A stretch of 64,000 bases of DNA from SKVR01 sp037441525 (GTDB taxonomy: Bacteria > Bacteroidota > Bacteroidia > Bacteroidales > UBA7960). The stretch is taken from NCBI GenBank assembly GCA_037441525.1, contig JBBISA010000002.1, forward strand, positions 62,001-126,000, written 5' to 3'. The notes under the pieces are model-generated. The model did not search any database and was not told the origin of the DNA. It worked only from the letters and a program-made list of their open reading frames with translations. The position numbers were made by a program, and so were the translations under genes. Below, piece by piece: positions 46,937-56,627 of the stretch (the stretch's first letter is position 1; the number at the start of each line of letters is the position of its first letter).

Positions 46937-47466
46937 ATGAAATTAAAAAACAAAGTATCTTTTTAGGGACGATGGTTGTGTTTTTGTTCATGACCACGAG
47001 AGTACATTGCCAATCTGATTTCAAATTGCAGGGGCTTTTTCTTTACAATTTTACCAGGCTGGTGAGCTGGCCAGATGATTACCGGCATGGCGATTTTGTG
47101 ATTGCCGTATTTGGAAACTCACCGATTTCGAGAGAAATTGAGCAGATTGCTGTATTGCGCCGTGCCGGTAATCAACCCATTGTAAGCCAGTTGTTCAACA
47201 ATCTGGAGGAGATTTCCAAATGTCACATTCTTTATATTCCTGCCTCATAGAGCAGAAGAATAGAAGAGATTGTGGGTTTTTTAAAAACCAGGCAAATAAA
47301 TGCGCTGGTAGTATGCGACTCGCGAAATGCCACAAAAAATGGTGCTGTTATAAACTTTACTGTGATAGATAATGGCCAGAAGTATGAATAAAGCCAGAAA
47401 AACGCTCGTGAAATGGGGCTTATTCCCGGAAGTGAGATTGTTCGGTTATCAATTTCGGTTGATTAG
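46937..47466 (+). pseudogene. Decayed YfiR-family (DUF4154) gene
   Basis: The full frame reads as a YfiR-family periplasmic protein: signal peptide, FKLQGLFLYNFTRLVSWPDDY, VIAVFGNSP, and a C-terminal GLIPGSEIVRLSISVD. Three lesions break it. A T is missing from a run of five (near 46960-46964), which moves the start MKLKNKVSF out of frame. An in-frame TAG lies at 47248-47250, and a TAA at 47389-47391. YfiR proteins normally hold back a diguanylate cyclase. With three independent hits the gene is almost surely dead. Confidence 0.82.
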
Positions 47467-47514
47467 CGGGAATTTAATGTGTTAAAGAAACATGAATCAA
47501 ATAAACACTAAAAA

Positions 47515-49589
47515 ATGCAAAAAATGAAAAAAATATATTTCTCTCTGTTTTTTCTTATGGTTTTGTCAATGCTCAACCTTTCTGCACAGAACCCTTAAAA
47601 TGTAAGGGAAATGTATAGAAGGCAACTAAAAGCCCTGCAATATGACCAGTTAATTGAACTTCCGCTCGATGACCTTATATACGTGGCAGAAAGCCTCAGA
47701 GTAAGCATCGACGATTTGCTCGAAGCGCCAACTACCGTGTCATCAAAAACTTCACTTACCACACTCGAATCTCCGGGAATAATATCGGTTTTGAATGAAA
47801 CAGATATAACACCAAGCGGTGCGCAGGACCTTGCCGGTCTTTTAAGAACCATTCCGGGTATTTATTTTGGTAACGATGTGGATGGGGTGAAAGGTATTAT
47901 TGTGCGGGGAAACTGGGGGCACGAAGGGAAGGTGCTCTTCCTTATCGACGATATGGAGCTTAACGAAAATATGTATTCTGTTACCCAGTTGCTAAATCAT
48001 ATTCCGGCAGCCCAGATCAGCCGTGTTGAAGTTATCCGGGGTCCTGGCTCGGCCCTTTATGGGGGTTATGCTGAACTTGGTGTTGTTAAAATTACCACGC
48101 ACAATGGCAAAGGTTTACAAGGTGCACAAATAACGGCAACAGCCGGAACCTTTGGTTCGGGTATCAATAGTAATGGCGTTTCGTTGCTGGCAGGTACAGC
48201 AAATAGAAACTCAACCTGGTCGGTAATGGGTAGCTGGAGTATGGCAGATGCCGCCAAGGGCGAAATAACCGATTTTGATGATGAGCCTTATAATCTGCAG
48301 GATGGTTGGTTAAACTCAAAAAATCTTTTCCTGAATATGAAATACGCATGGAAAGGGTTGGAAACCCAACTATTGTTTGATGATTACAGCATAGCACCAA
48401 TTGGCTACGAATCTGTTTCTCCCAACCGGTTTCGCAGTTATTTATCGCAAATGCGTAAGTCATTCAAAGCAAGCGATAAGTTTATCCTTACACCTTCTGT
48501 AACCTACAAAAGTCAGGTACCCTATTGGTTCGAAAATCCATCGGATGTAGATTACTGGTTTTATAAGAGGATAGCGCAACAATTAAACACCGTTGTAGAT
48601 CTGATTTGGATTCCGAAAGATAAAATCCAGGTTATTTCAGGTGCAGGTTATCGCATTGACAGGGCCCGAATAACAAAACAAGAGCAGGAACTTGTGGGTG
48701 AAACTTTTTACAACAACTCCTACTCTTTAAATCATTCTACATTATTTGCTTATTCGCAGGTCAATTTCTCAGGTAAACTAGGAAATCTTTTGGCGGAATA
48801 AGGGCTGAAAATAATTCGGTTACAGGTTTCAATGCAGCCCCGCGAATTGGTTATACCGGAGTATGGCAAAATGTTAATGTTAAATACCTGTATAGCCATG
48901 CATTTCGTTCGCCATCTATCGAAAATGTCAATATAAACCCCGATATTACCATCGAAAAAACCCTGGTGAATGAAATTGCATTCGGATACAAGTTTACCAG
49001 CCATCTTTATGGCACTGTCAATCTTTACGATATCCGCATCAAAGATCCCATAGTTTACAGGTACGATTATGAAAACGATGAAGAGCATTACTTCAATGAT
49101 TCTAAAACAGGGTCATCGGGCCTGGAACTTGAATTAAAAACACTTTACAGAAGATGGACCGCAGCAGTATCGTATTCGTATTATAATGCAGCCCGTCATA
49201 ACGAAGCATCCATTTACCATGTTGTACTGCCTACAGGTCAGATATCATCGGTAATGAAAGGTGCTTCGGCACATATCGTCCATTTTACAGGCAATTATTC
49301 CATAAACAACCGTTACTCTGTGAATTCAGCAATTACCTGGTACAGCAAGCGATACGGGTTTATCACTTTATTAAATGAACAGGTTGCAGCAAAACCCAAT
49401 TGTGTTGCCGATGTTACTCTCAATGTGCAGGAATTCCTATTAGAGAACCTACATGCATCCATTTCGGTTCTCAATTTATTGAATGCATCCTATGGCTATG
49501 TTCAACCATTAGGAACCAATGGCTTTGCCGAAGCACCTATTCCGGGAAAACTTCTGGAACTGCTCATTAAAATTGGCTACCGGTTTTAA
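47515..49589 (+). pseudogene. Decayed TonB-dependent receptor gene
   Basis: A TonB-dependent receptor of about 690 residues can be read here, with signal peptide, plug (DVDGVKGIIVRGNWGHEGKV) and barrel. TAA at 47596-47598 follows the signal peptide, and a one-base loss from a T run (48788-48791) moves the frame, so the barrel continues from about 48792 to 49589 in a second frame. The receptor lies directly downstream of the yfiR remnant, a known pairing. Downstream starts could give fragments, but these would lack a signal peptide. Confidence 0.83.
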
Positions 49590-49668
49590 TCAGGATTGTA
49601 ATTCGGGGTTTATTTAAACATACCGTCTGCGGGCTTGTTATTGAGTTGTTATATCCTTTAGACAAACC

Positions 49669-50070
49669 ATGGACGGTATACTTGTTTTATTTGATGGTGT
49701 ATGTAACCTGTGCAATAGTTCTGTGATTTTTATCATTGAGAACGACCGGAAGAACCAGTTTCGTTTTGCGCCCCTTCAATCGCAAAAAGCCCGAGAAATA
49801 CTGGGAGTTCAATCTCCACCGGATGGGACTTATGAAACCATTATTTATATTGAAAATGGAAAGGTTTTTACCAAATCAACAGCCGTATTAAAGATTGCAA
49901 GGCATCTCCGCTTTCCATGGCTATTGGCCTGGGTATTTATGATAATACCTTCATTTATTCGCGACGGTTTGTATAAAATAGTCAGCCGAAATCGATACCG
50001 ATGGTTCGGAAAAAAGGACCAGTGTATGATACCAACACCGGATTTAAAGGAAAAGTTCCTGATGGATTAA
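49669..50070 (+). CDS. DCC-family thiol-disulfide oxidoreductase-like protein
   Basis: This 133-residue protein belongs to DUF393. The diagnostic FDGVCNLC, with its CxxC pair, is near the N-terminus (residues 8-15). A helical region and the motif RNRYRWFGKKDQC follow, and this second motif is typical of the family too. A redox role is presumed from the fold, but no substrate is known. It stands alone 79 bases after the receptor pseudogene. Confidence 0.9.
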   Translation: MDGILVLFDGVCNLCNSSVIFIIENDRKNQFRFAPLQSQKAREILGVQSPPDGTYETIIYIENGKVFTKSTAVLKIARHLRFPWLLAWVFMIIPSFIRDGLYKIVSRNRYRWFGKKDQCMIPTPDLKEKFLMD

Positions 50071-50206
50071 AAGGAAATTCTATTCCCAGCAAGCCGTTTC
50101 AATAGATTTTCAGGTTTTTAAACAAGCCTGTTTTGGCTGTGCTAATCTTAACATTTTCAGAAAAATAAGGTAATGGTGTTTCCGCCATTAATCAAATCCT
50201 TTTTCC

Positions 50207-50214
50207 TATATTTG
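50207..50214 (+). promoter_or_regulatory. -7 promoter element for ornithine aminotransferase
   Basis: TATATTTG matches TAnnTTTG and lies 69 bases before the ATG at 50283. The -33 region is weak. Confidence 0.4.
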
Positions 50215-50282
50215 CCCCGGTTTTTCCAGTACAACAATAATCAATACATTACCAAAATCTTAATTAATAAAGGAGAATGAAT

Positions 50283-51518
50283 ATGAGTACAGTAATGACT
50301 GAAAAGTTGACATCGCAAGAGTTAATGGACCTTGAAGATAAATACGGCGCACACAATTATCATCCGCTACCCGTGGTTTTGGCACGTGGCGAGGGTGTTT
50401 TCGTTTGGGATGTTGAAGGGAAAAGGTATTACGATTTTCTTTCAGCCTATTCAGCCGTTAACCAGGGGCATTGCCATCCAAAAATTGTTGATGCCCTTAT
50501 TGAGCAGTCAAAAACCCTTGCCCTTACTTCACGCGCTTTTCATAACAACATTCTTGGCAGGTACGAGAAATTTGTAACAGAATATTTTGGTTTCGACAAA
50601 ATACTTCCCATGAATACTGGTGCCGAAGGTGTTGAAACTGCCATTAAACTTACCCGTAAGTGGGCATACAAAAAGAAGGGTATTCCTGAAAATATGGCTA
50701 AAATTGTTGTTTGCGAAAACAACTTCCATGGCAGAACCACCACCATTGTTTCTTTCTCAAACGATCCTGACGGTTATGGTGATTATGGTCCGTTTACTCC
50801 CGGATTTATCCGTATACCTTACGATGATGCTGATGCTCTTGCTGAAGCGCTTAAAGATCCGCATGTTGCAGGTTTTCTGGTTGAGCCCATTCAGGGTGAA
50901 GCCGGGGTATATGTGCCCAGTGACAGCTACCTGCCCAAATGCAAGGAACTTTGCGAAAAACACAATGTTCTCTTTATTGCTGATGAAGTGCAAACAGGTA
51001 TTGCCCGTACCGGCAGATTGCTGGCCTGCGACCATGTAAATGTTAAGCCCGATATACTTATCCTGGGCAAAGCCATCAGCGGAGGAATGTATCCAGTTTC
51101 AGCGGTTCTGGCCAACAATGATATTATGCTTGTAATTAAACCCGGCCAGCACGGTTCTACTTTTGGTGGAAACCCAGTTGCTGCAAGGGTTGCAGTTGCT
51201 TCTCTTGAAGTGATCAGGGATGAAAAATTAGCTGAAAGGGCCGAAAAGCTCGGTCAAGTCCTTCGCCAGCAACTTCGAAATATCAAATCTGAAATGATCT
51301 CTGTTGTCAGAGGTAAAGGATTGCTCAATGCCATTGTAATTAAACCCAAAAATGGAAAAGAAGCCTGGGATGTTTGCCTCAAAATGGCAGAAAACGGACT
51401 TCTGGCAAAACCCACTCATGGTGATATTATCCGTTTTGCTCCTCCCTTGGTAATTACTGAAGAGCAAATAATGGAATGTGTTGAAATAATCAGAAAATCA
51501 ATTGCAACCTTCGAATAA
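50283..51518 (+). CDS. rocD: Ornithine--oxo-acid aminotransferase
   Basis: This protein of about 411 residues is a class-III PLP aminotransferase that turns ornithine and 2-oxoglutarate into glutamate semialdehyde and glutamate. YDFLSAYSAVNQGHCHPKI, NTGAEGVETAIKL, FIADEVQTGIARTG and the PLP-lysine segment LILGKAISGG match ornithine aminotransferase closely. I chose the ATG at 50283: the Shine-Dalgarno AGGAG at 50271-50275 is seven bases before it, but only one base from the ATG at 50277. A terminator follows. Links to arginine or proline metabolism genes are not in view. Confidence 0.95.
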   Translation: MSTVMTEKLTSQELMDLEDKYGAHNYHPLPVVLARGEGVFVWDVEGKRYYDFLSAYSAVNQGHCHPKIVDALIEQSKTLALTSRAFHNNILGRYEKFVTEYFGFDKILPMNTGAEGVETAIKLTRKWAYKKKGIPENMAKIVVCENNFHGRTTTIVSFSNDPDGYGDYGPFTPGFIRIPYDDADALAEALKDPHVAGFLVEPIQGEAGVYVPSDSYLPKCKELCEKHNVLFIADEVQTGIARTGRLLACDHVNVKPDILILGKAISGGMYPVSAVLANNDIMLVIKPGQHGSTFGGNPVAARVAVASLEVIRDEKLAERAEKLGQVLRQQLRNIKSEMISVVRGKGLLNAIVIKPKNGKEAWDVCLKMAENGLLAKPTHGDIIRFAPPLVITEEQIMECVEIIRKSIATFE

Positions 51519-51542
51519 AGCTTAAAGTTGTTTTACTTATGG

Positions 51543-51575
51543 TCTGTCTCACTATTTCAGTGGGACAGATTTTTT
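51543..51575 (+). terminator. Rho-independent terminator after rocD
   Basis: An 11-bp stem with one G-T pair (TCTGTCTCACT at 51543-51553 with AGTGGGACAGA at 51559-51569) is followed by six T. It falls in the N-terminal stretch of the long version of the radical SAM frame, which argues against that longer start. Confidence 0.85.
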
Positions 51576-51638
51576 ATTTGGGGAAGTCTGAATTATATAA
51601 TAATTTTATGTAGTAATACCCACATTAAATTAATTGCT

Positions 51639-52643
51639 TTGAAACATTATAATATTCCGGTTTTTATACCCGAACTGGCCTGCCCTTTCCGATGTATATA
51701 CTGCAATCAATACAATATAACGGGTTCATGCAACTCTCCCGAACTCAATCAGGTAAATAAAACCATCGAAACCCATCTCTCAACCATCAACCCATCCGGA
51801 ACAAGAGTAGAAGTTGCATTTTTTGGAGGTAGTTTCACTGGCTTAACCAGAGTAGAGCAGAATAGATATCTCAATACGGCAAAACCCTGGATTGAGAAAA
51901 AGCTTATTCAAGGTATCAGAATATCAACCAGACCTGATTACATTACTTCATCTATCCTCGAAAACCTCAAAGAAAACCATGTTACAGCCATTGAATTAGG
52001 TGCACAGTCGATGAATGAGAGCGTTTTGAATCAGGCCGGCAGGGGACACACTGCTGCACAGGTTGTAGAAGCATCAAGACTTATTAAAAGCTTTGGTTTT
52101 GAACTGGGGTTACAGATGATGACTGGTTTGCCAGGCGATTCACCTCAGTCGGCAATGGCAACTGCTACACTTTTTGTATCGCTTGGGGCCGATTCAACCA
52201 GAATTTATCCGGCACTTGTTTTGCGGGATACTGAGCTGGCGGTATTGTATAAAAGGGGTTTTTACATGCCACAAACCATTGACGAAGCAGTTGATCTTTG
52301 TGTTGCCCTGCATGAAATATTTCAAAAGGGCAACGTAAAAATTCTTCGCACAGGCTTGCATCCTTCCGAAGGCTTTTATTCCAGTGATGTATTGCTGGCC
52401 GGGCCCTTTCATCCGTCTTTTGGCGAACTGGTTTCTACCCAAATATGGAACAAAAGATTTCAACCACTCGCCACTCAAAAAAACGGGAAATCTGTCAATA
52501 TAACCGTTTACCCTAAAGAATTGAATTCCGCAATAGGTTATAAAGCTTCCAATCGAAAATGGCTCGAAAATTCTTACAAAAGGGTTTCTTTTACAGCTCA
52601 GCCAGAAATTGCCAAAGGCCGGTTTTATGCTGATATTTATTGA
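51639..52643 (+). CDS. Radical SAM protein, Elp3-like, in a pair with a GME-fold protein
   Basis: This protein of about 334 residues is a radical SAM enzyme. The cluster motif is CPFRCIYC (Cys15, 19 and 22). FFGGSFTGL, RISTRPDYI, IELGAQSMNE and GLQMMTGLPGD follow, a pattern shared with the radical SAM part of Elp3-type and related enzymes, without an acetyltransferase domain. I propose the TTG at 51639 as start because no ATG is found between the rocD terminator and the cluster motif; the frame is open back to 51528. The stop overlaps the next gene by about 17 bases. The substrate is unknown. Confidence 0.8.
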   Translation: MKHYNIPVFIPELACPFRCIYCNQYNITGSCNSPELNQVNKTIETHLSTINPSGTRVEVAFFGGSFTGLTRVEQNRYLNTAKPWIEKKLIQGIRISTRPDYITSSILENLKENHVTAIELGAQSMNESVLNQAGRGHTAAQVVEASRLIKSFGFELGLQMMTGLPGDSPQSAMATATLFVSLGADSTRIYPALVLRDTELAVLYKRGFYMPQTIDEAVDLCVALHEIFQKGNVKILRTGLHPSEGFYSSDVLLAGPFHPSFGELVSTQIWNKRFQPLATQKNGKSVNITVYPKELNSAIGYKASNRKWLENSYKRVSFTAQPEIAKGRFYADIY

Positions 52644-53310
52644 CGCAAGGGCCCCTGAAATGGCAAAAAAAAATCTTGCCCAATGGGGAGATGTAATTCC
52701 ATTTATTACTCAGGGTATTTGTTATGATGCCATTTCGGGCCATCCCGATATTTTTATGTTTCAACATCCGGAAGGTTTAGTAGTGGCATCTAATCTGCCT
52801 AAACAATATTTCGAAATATTAAACAGGGCTAAAATTCAACATTCAATCGGAAAAAAATCTGTTGGTTATCTTTATCCGGAAACATCTTATTATAATGCCC
52901 TTTGGTCATCATACGGTATAATCCACAATACTCATTTTACAGCGCATGAAGTTCTTTCCAAAGCAAACCACACTATATCCTGCAAACAAGGTTATGTAAG
53001 GTGCAATACAGTTCAGATTGGCAAAACCCTTGCTACTTCCGATCCAGGTATAAAGAAGGTTTTTGAAAATAAGGGGATTCCCCATGTTTTTATTAATCCT
53101 TCAGTTATAACTCTTCCGGGGTTTAAGCATGGTTTTTTTGGAGGTTGCTGTGGGATTTGGAATAACAAACTATTTATTTGCGGAAATCCTGAATTATTGC
53201 CTGATTATGTCAGGCTTTCAGAATTAATTCAATGCAAAAATTTTGAGATGGTAGCATTGTATCAAGGCCCACTTATAGATATTGGTGGAATATTCTTCAT
53301 CCCATTTTAA
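52627..53310 (+). CDS. GME-fold protein (DUF6873-like)
   Basis: This protein of about 227 residues resembles DUF6873, a family assigned to the GME (guanidino-modifying) fold, and has the distinctive segment GICYDAISGHPDIFMFQ. HPD may be part of an active site of the GME type; further conserved-looking parts are GYVRCNTVQIG and FFGGCCGIWNNKLFICGN. The start may be 52609 or 52627; both overlap the radical SAM gene, so translation is coupled. The pair probably acts together. Function is unknown. I am fairly sure of the family, less of the enzymatic meaning. Confidence 0.7.
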   Translation: MLIFIDARAPEMAKKNLAQWGDVIPFITQGICYDAISGHPDIFMFQHPEGLVVASNLPKQYFEILNRAKIQHSIGKKSVGYLYPETSYYNALWSSYGIIHNTHFTAHEVLSKANHTISCKQGYVRCNTVQIGKTLATSDPGIKKVFENKGIPHVFINPSVITLPGFKHGFFGGCCGIWNNKLFICGNPELLPDYVRLSELIQCKNFEMVALYQGPLIDIGGIFFIPF

Positions 53311-53434
53311 TGACAGAAATTTTGGAATACTGACATTAATAAAGCATCCAGCACTTTGGTGTGCATAATGGGATTCAAAAAACATTCACCAACCTCATAG
53401 ACTAAGCACCTTGCACTTATTTGGGTCTTAACAA

Positions 53435-54220
53435 TTATCGAATTTGCAAATTCACCTTTACTTCCTTTGCGATTTCAAGAGCCGTTGTTAGAGTATTCAA
53501 ACCGTCATAAAGTTTTCCATCAGCGCCCGCCCAATGGCTATGTCCTACCGGCTTTAGGGTGTATTCTACCAGAGGATTCCTGATATCAATGGTTACTTTG
53601 TAAACCACCGCAGGCTGGCTCGAAGTTTTGTAATTAGGGTCATTGGGATATTTATTGTTGTGCCAGTGCTGATTCCAATCCCACGATTGGTTTATCTCCA
53701 TGGCAACTACAAAAACATCAGGTGTTTGGGGTCCGGTGCGGGTTGTCAGTATAAATCCGGCTTTGGGGGTTGGTCCAGTTACAGCATCGGGCATAGGATC
53801 ATCAGGGGTAGGTATGTAATATTCGTCGGGTGCTTTTACGCCTCTTTTATGCCCCCAATAGGGCAGTGCAGCGGGGCGTCTCAAAGGACCCGGCTCCCAA
53901 TGCCCACTACTGCCGTCCACATGCCTGAAGTAACCTTTGGCAATTGATTCTGCCACATATAGGCTGCGAATATAATTTCCATCAACATCCTCCATCCAGA
54001 AAGCCATAAGGGGATGATTATGCCTTCGGCCGGGTGTAAAACTTATTATGAGTTCATACCCGCCCTCATTATCATGTGTGCGTATCTGCTGGGGTATTGG
54101 AGCCTTTTTCCTGCGTGGCCACATTTCTTCGCCCCAGTTATTCCAATCGGCAAAGGCAGTTAGTAAAGGAAGTGATAAAGCAATGGTTAACAGAACTACT
54201 GTGCTTCTTTTTATTTTCAT
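53435..54220 (-). CDS. DUF2271-like secreted protein
   Basis: This protein of about 261 residues has a signal peptide (about residues 1-24). The mature part has GGYELIISFTPGRRHNHPLMAFWMEDVDG, HKRGVKAPDEYYIPTPDDPMPDAVTGPTPKAGF, and a His-rich stretch (NQHWHNNKYP, then GHSHW). This fits DUF2271, a periplasmic family of unknown role often near iron or flavin systems. The start at 54220 gives MKIKRSTVV; the longer frame runs into the receptor gene. It follows the TonB receptor by 13 bases, so they form a unit. Confidence 0.7.
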   Translation of the reverse strand: MKIKRSTVVLLTIALSLPLLTAFADWNNWGEEMWPRRKKAPIPQQIRTHDNEGGYELIISFTPGRRHNHPLMAFWMEDVDGNYIRSLYVAESIAKGYFRHVDGSSGHWEPGPLRRPAALPYWGHKRGVKAPDEYYIPTPDDPMPDAVTGPTPKAGFILTTRTGPQTPDVFVVAMEINQSWDWNQHWHNNKYPNDPNYKTSSQPAVVYKVTIDIRNPLVEYTLKPVGHSHWAGADGKLYDGLNTLTTALEIAKEVKVNLQIR

Positions 54221-54233
54221 TTCTTTAAGGTAT

Positions 54234-56627
54234 TTAAAATTCAAACATAATTCCGATGCTTGGCAATACATTGCCGGTTTCATTAACAAGCTGCCTCAAT
54301 CTGTATCTGGTTATACCATTTTCGTCAACAAAGGGAGGTTCGTTTTCATTGCGGAGCAGATTGGGAGGTAATTGCGATTTAAAATTATAAGCATTCTGAA
54401 TATCAAGATAAAACATCAGCGAAAAAGTTGGAAAGAAAAACTGTTTGTCTATACGCAAATCGAGCTGATGAAAGGATGGCAGACGGATGGTGTTAAATCT
54501 TGAATAATCCAAATACCCCTGACGTTGCAAATCCCATGCGTCAACCCTGGTTGATGTTTCGAGGTCGAACGGGGTGTAAGGTGCACCACCCGAAAACCTC
54601 CATTTGGCTCCAATATCCCAGTTGCGGGGCAGTTTTTTTGTGGCAGTTAAATTTATCAGATGGCGGTTGTCCCAGGTTGATGGTATATATTTTCCTGAAG
54701 GGTCTTTAAATTCGCTCCTGACATAAGTGTATGATAAGATAACATTTAGATTTTTAATTCTTTGTTCACGGAAAAGAAGTTCGGCGCCATAAGCCCGCCC
54801 TTGCGATGTTGAGGTAACTTCCTCATCGCCAAATACTCCAAAATCGATGGACTTGCTGCTTAACGGAACCCCGTCGGCTACTGAGAACGGATATTTATCG
54901 TAGTTTTTATAGAATCCTTCAAGGGTGATTATTGTTTGAGGAGTGGGCAGAAGTTCAAATCCGGTAACAAAATGGTCTACACTAATGAATGATAAATTGT
55001 TTTCCCTGTTCTTTAATATGCCATTGTTATCGCGGAAGCCAAGTGATGTATAGGAGGGAAGCTGGTAAAACCTTCCAATACTGCTGTTGAGGGTAAGGTT
55101 CTTTCGCAGTTTGTATGATGCGGAAATGCGTGGCGACAACTGATTTAATGGATTTGCCATGTTTGAAGAATAGTTGTTGGCATCGGTTCGCAATCCAAAA
55201 GAAACAGTAAGGTTATTTTGCAAAAAACCACGGGTTACCTGGCCAAAAAGACTCCATTTATACATATCAAGGAAAGAATCATAATCGATGATATTGAGTT
55301 GATTGGCAAAAAATATTTTCTGAAAGGTGCTGTTCAGGTACTTTGCATATTCGGCTCCACCACCGTAAATAAACCTGTATGGACCGGCTTCGGTGGTTCT
55401 TTCGTAACGCAGTTTGTTTTCAATTTCATCCGATTCGTAATCAAGTACCCGGGGTTTGCTTTCATCGTTGTCGGGGTATTTAAAGGCAAAATTGCGCAGC
55501 ATATTGCGACTAAGCACAACCCGGTCAAAACCGTTGGTTCTGAATCTGCGATAAACTACACCGGTTGTGTAATTCCATTGTTCATTTACGGGTAGGTAAT
55601 CAAGAATATATCGTTGTTCTTCAGTTTCGTTGGCATCGAGGTTCAGTCTGAACTGGTCTAAGGCGCCAATACCAATAAAGGTAAGCTCTTCCTTTTCGCT
55701 CAGCCTGGTATCGGTCTTAATCTGAAAATCATTGTAGGTGGGAAGAAAAGGCAATCCGATAACACTAAAGAGAAATTGAAGGTATGAACGACGGGCTGAA
55801 AAAATTATGGTAGTATTCTGACCTAAAGGCCCATCCATTGTTAGTGCTAAGTCACTTGCTCCAACAGTACCCCTGAAATTAAACTTTTCGCTATCGCCTC
55901 GCACCTGCCTGAATTCGAAAACCGAGCTCAATGCGTTGCCACGGTTGGCCGGAAAAGCTGATGAATACATCTCTACTTCCCTTACAAAGTCTACGTTGAT
56001 GATACCAACAGGACCACCGCTGGCACCCTGGGTAGCGAAGTGGTTGAGATTGGGAATTTCTACACCATCGAGAAAAAATCTGTTTTCATTGGGCCCGCCA
56101 CCCCTGATTATAACATCGTTGCGAAATGCCGGGGTAAAGGCCACACCTGGCAGCGATTGAATTACCTTTGAAATGTCGCGGTTGCTGCCCGGGCTTCTTT
56201 CAATTTCAGAGATGCCAAGCCGGCGCAACGAAACCGGGCTTTCTTCCCTTCGCTGAAATACTGGTGCTTCAATGATTACTTCGTCGAGCTGAAGGTCGAT
56301 GGCGCGCATGGGGATGTCGACGGTGGCCGTGCGGGCGTTGGTTACCTGAAATTCTTCGGTTACTTTGCGCTCAAATCCAACGGCCGAAACCTGCAGACGC
56401 ACAAAGCCTGGTGTTATTCCTGTAAACAGGAAGTTTCCATCAAGGTCGGTGGTACTTCCGATATTGCTTCCGAAAATTACAATGTTGGTAAAAGGGAGAG
56501 GTTCATTGTTTTTTTCGTTGTATACCCTTCCTCTTATGCTTCCTGTCTGGGCAAGGCTCTCCGAAATAATAACAAGCAAGAATGCCAGTATGGTTAAAAA
56601 AATTATTGAGTAGCGTTTAATTGTCAT
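54234..56627 (-). CDS. TonB-dependent receptor with N-terminal carboxypeptidase-like domain
   Basis: This 797-residue protein is an outer-membrane receptor. After a signal peptide (about residues 1-26), a CarboxypepD-regulatory-like domain (about 28-105, GSIRGRVYNEKNNEPLPFTN) precedes the plug (about 135-230, with DVIIRGGGPNENRFFLDGVEI) and a barrel ending IGIMFEF. It is a receptor of general Bacteroidota type without a SusD partner, so not a glycan system. The downstream DUF2271 protein suggests a metal or small cofactor as cargo, but this is a guess. Confidence 0.9.
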   Translation of the reverse strand: MTIKRYSIIFLTILAFLLVIISESLAQTGSIRGRVYNEKNNEPLPFTNIVIFGSNIGSTTDLDGNFLFTGITPGFVRLQVSAVGFERKVTEEFQVTNARTATVDIPMRAIDLQLDEVIIEAPVFQRREESPVSLRRLGISEIERSPGSNRDISKVIQSLPGVAFTPAFRNDVIIRGGGPNENRFFLDGVEIPNLNHFATQGASGGPVGIINVDFVREVEMYSSAFPANRGNALSSVFEFRQVRGDSEKFNFRGTVGASDLALTMDGPLGQNTTIIFSARRSYLQFLFSVIGLPFLPTYNDFQIKTDTRLSEKEELTFIGIGALDQFRLNLDANETEEQRYILDYLPVNEQWNYTTGVVYRRFRTNGFDRVVLSRNMLRNFAFKYPDNDESKPRVLDYESDEIENKLRYERTTEAGPYRFIYGGGAEYAKYLNSTFQKIFFANQLNIIDYDSFLDMYKWSLFGQVTRGFLQNNLTVSFGLRTDANNYSSNMANPLNQLSPRISASYKLRKNLTLNSSIGRFYQLPSYTSLGFRDNNGILKNRENNLSFISVDHFVTGFELLPTPQTIITLEGFYKNYDKYPFSVADGVPLSSKSIDFGVFGDEEVTSTSQGRAYGAELLFREQRIKNLNVILSYTYVRSEFKDPSGKYIPSTWDNRHLINLTATKKLPRNWDIGAKWRFSGGAPYTPFDLETSTRVDAWDLQRQGYLDYSRFNTIRLPSFHQLDLRIDKQFFFPTFSLMFYLDIQNAYNFKSQLPPNLLRNENEPPFVDENGITRYRLRQLVNETGNVLPSIGIMFEF

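Noticed and set aside
46960..46964. Single-base loss in a T run as a sequencing error
   Set aside because: It may be an error, but two in-frame stops in the same gene still make it a pseudogene.
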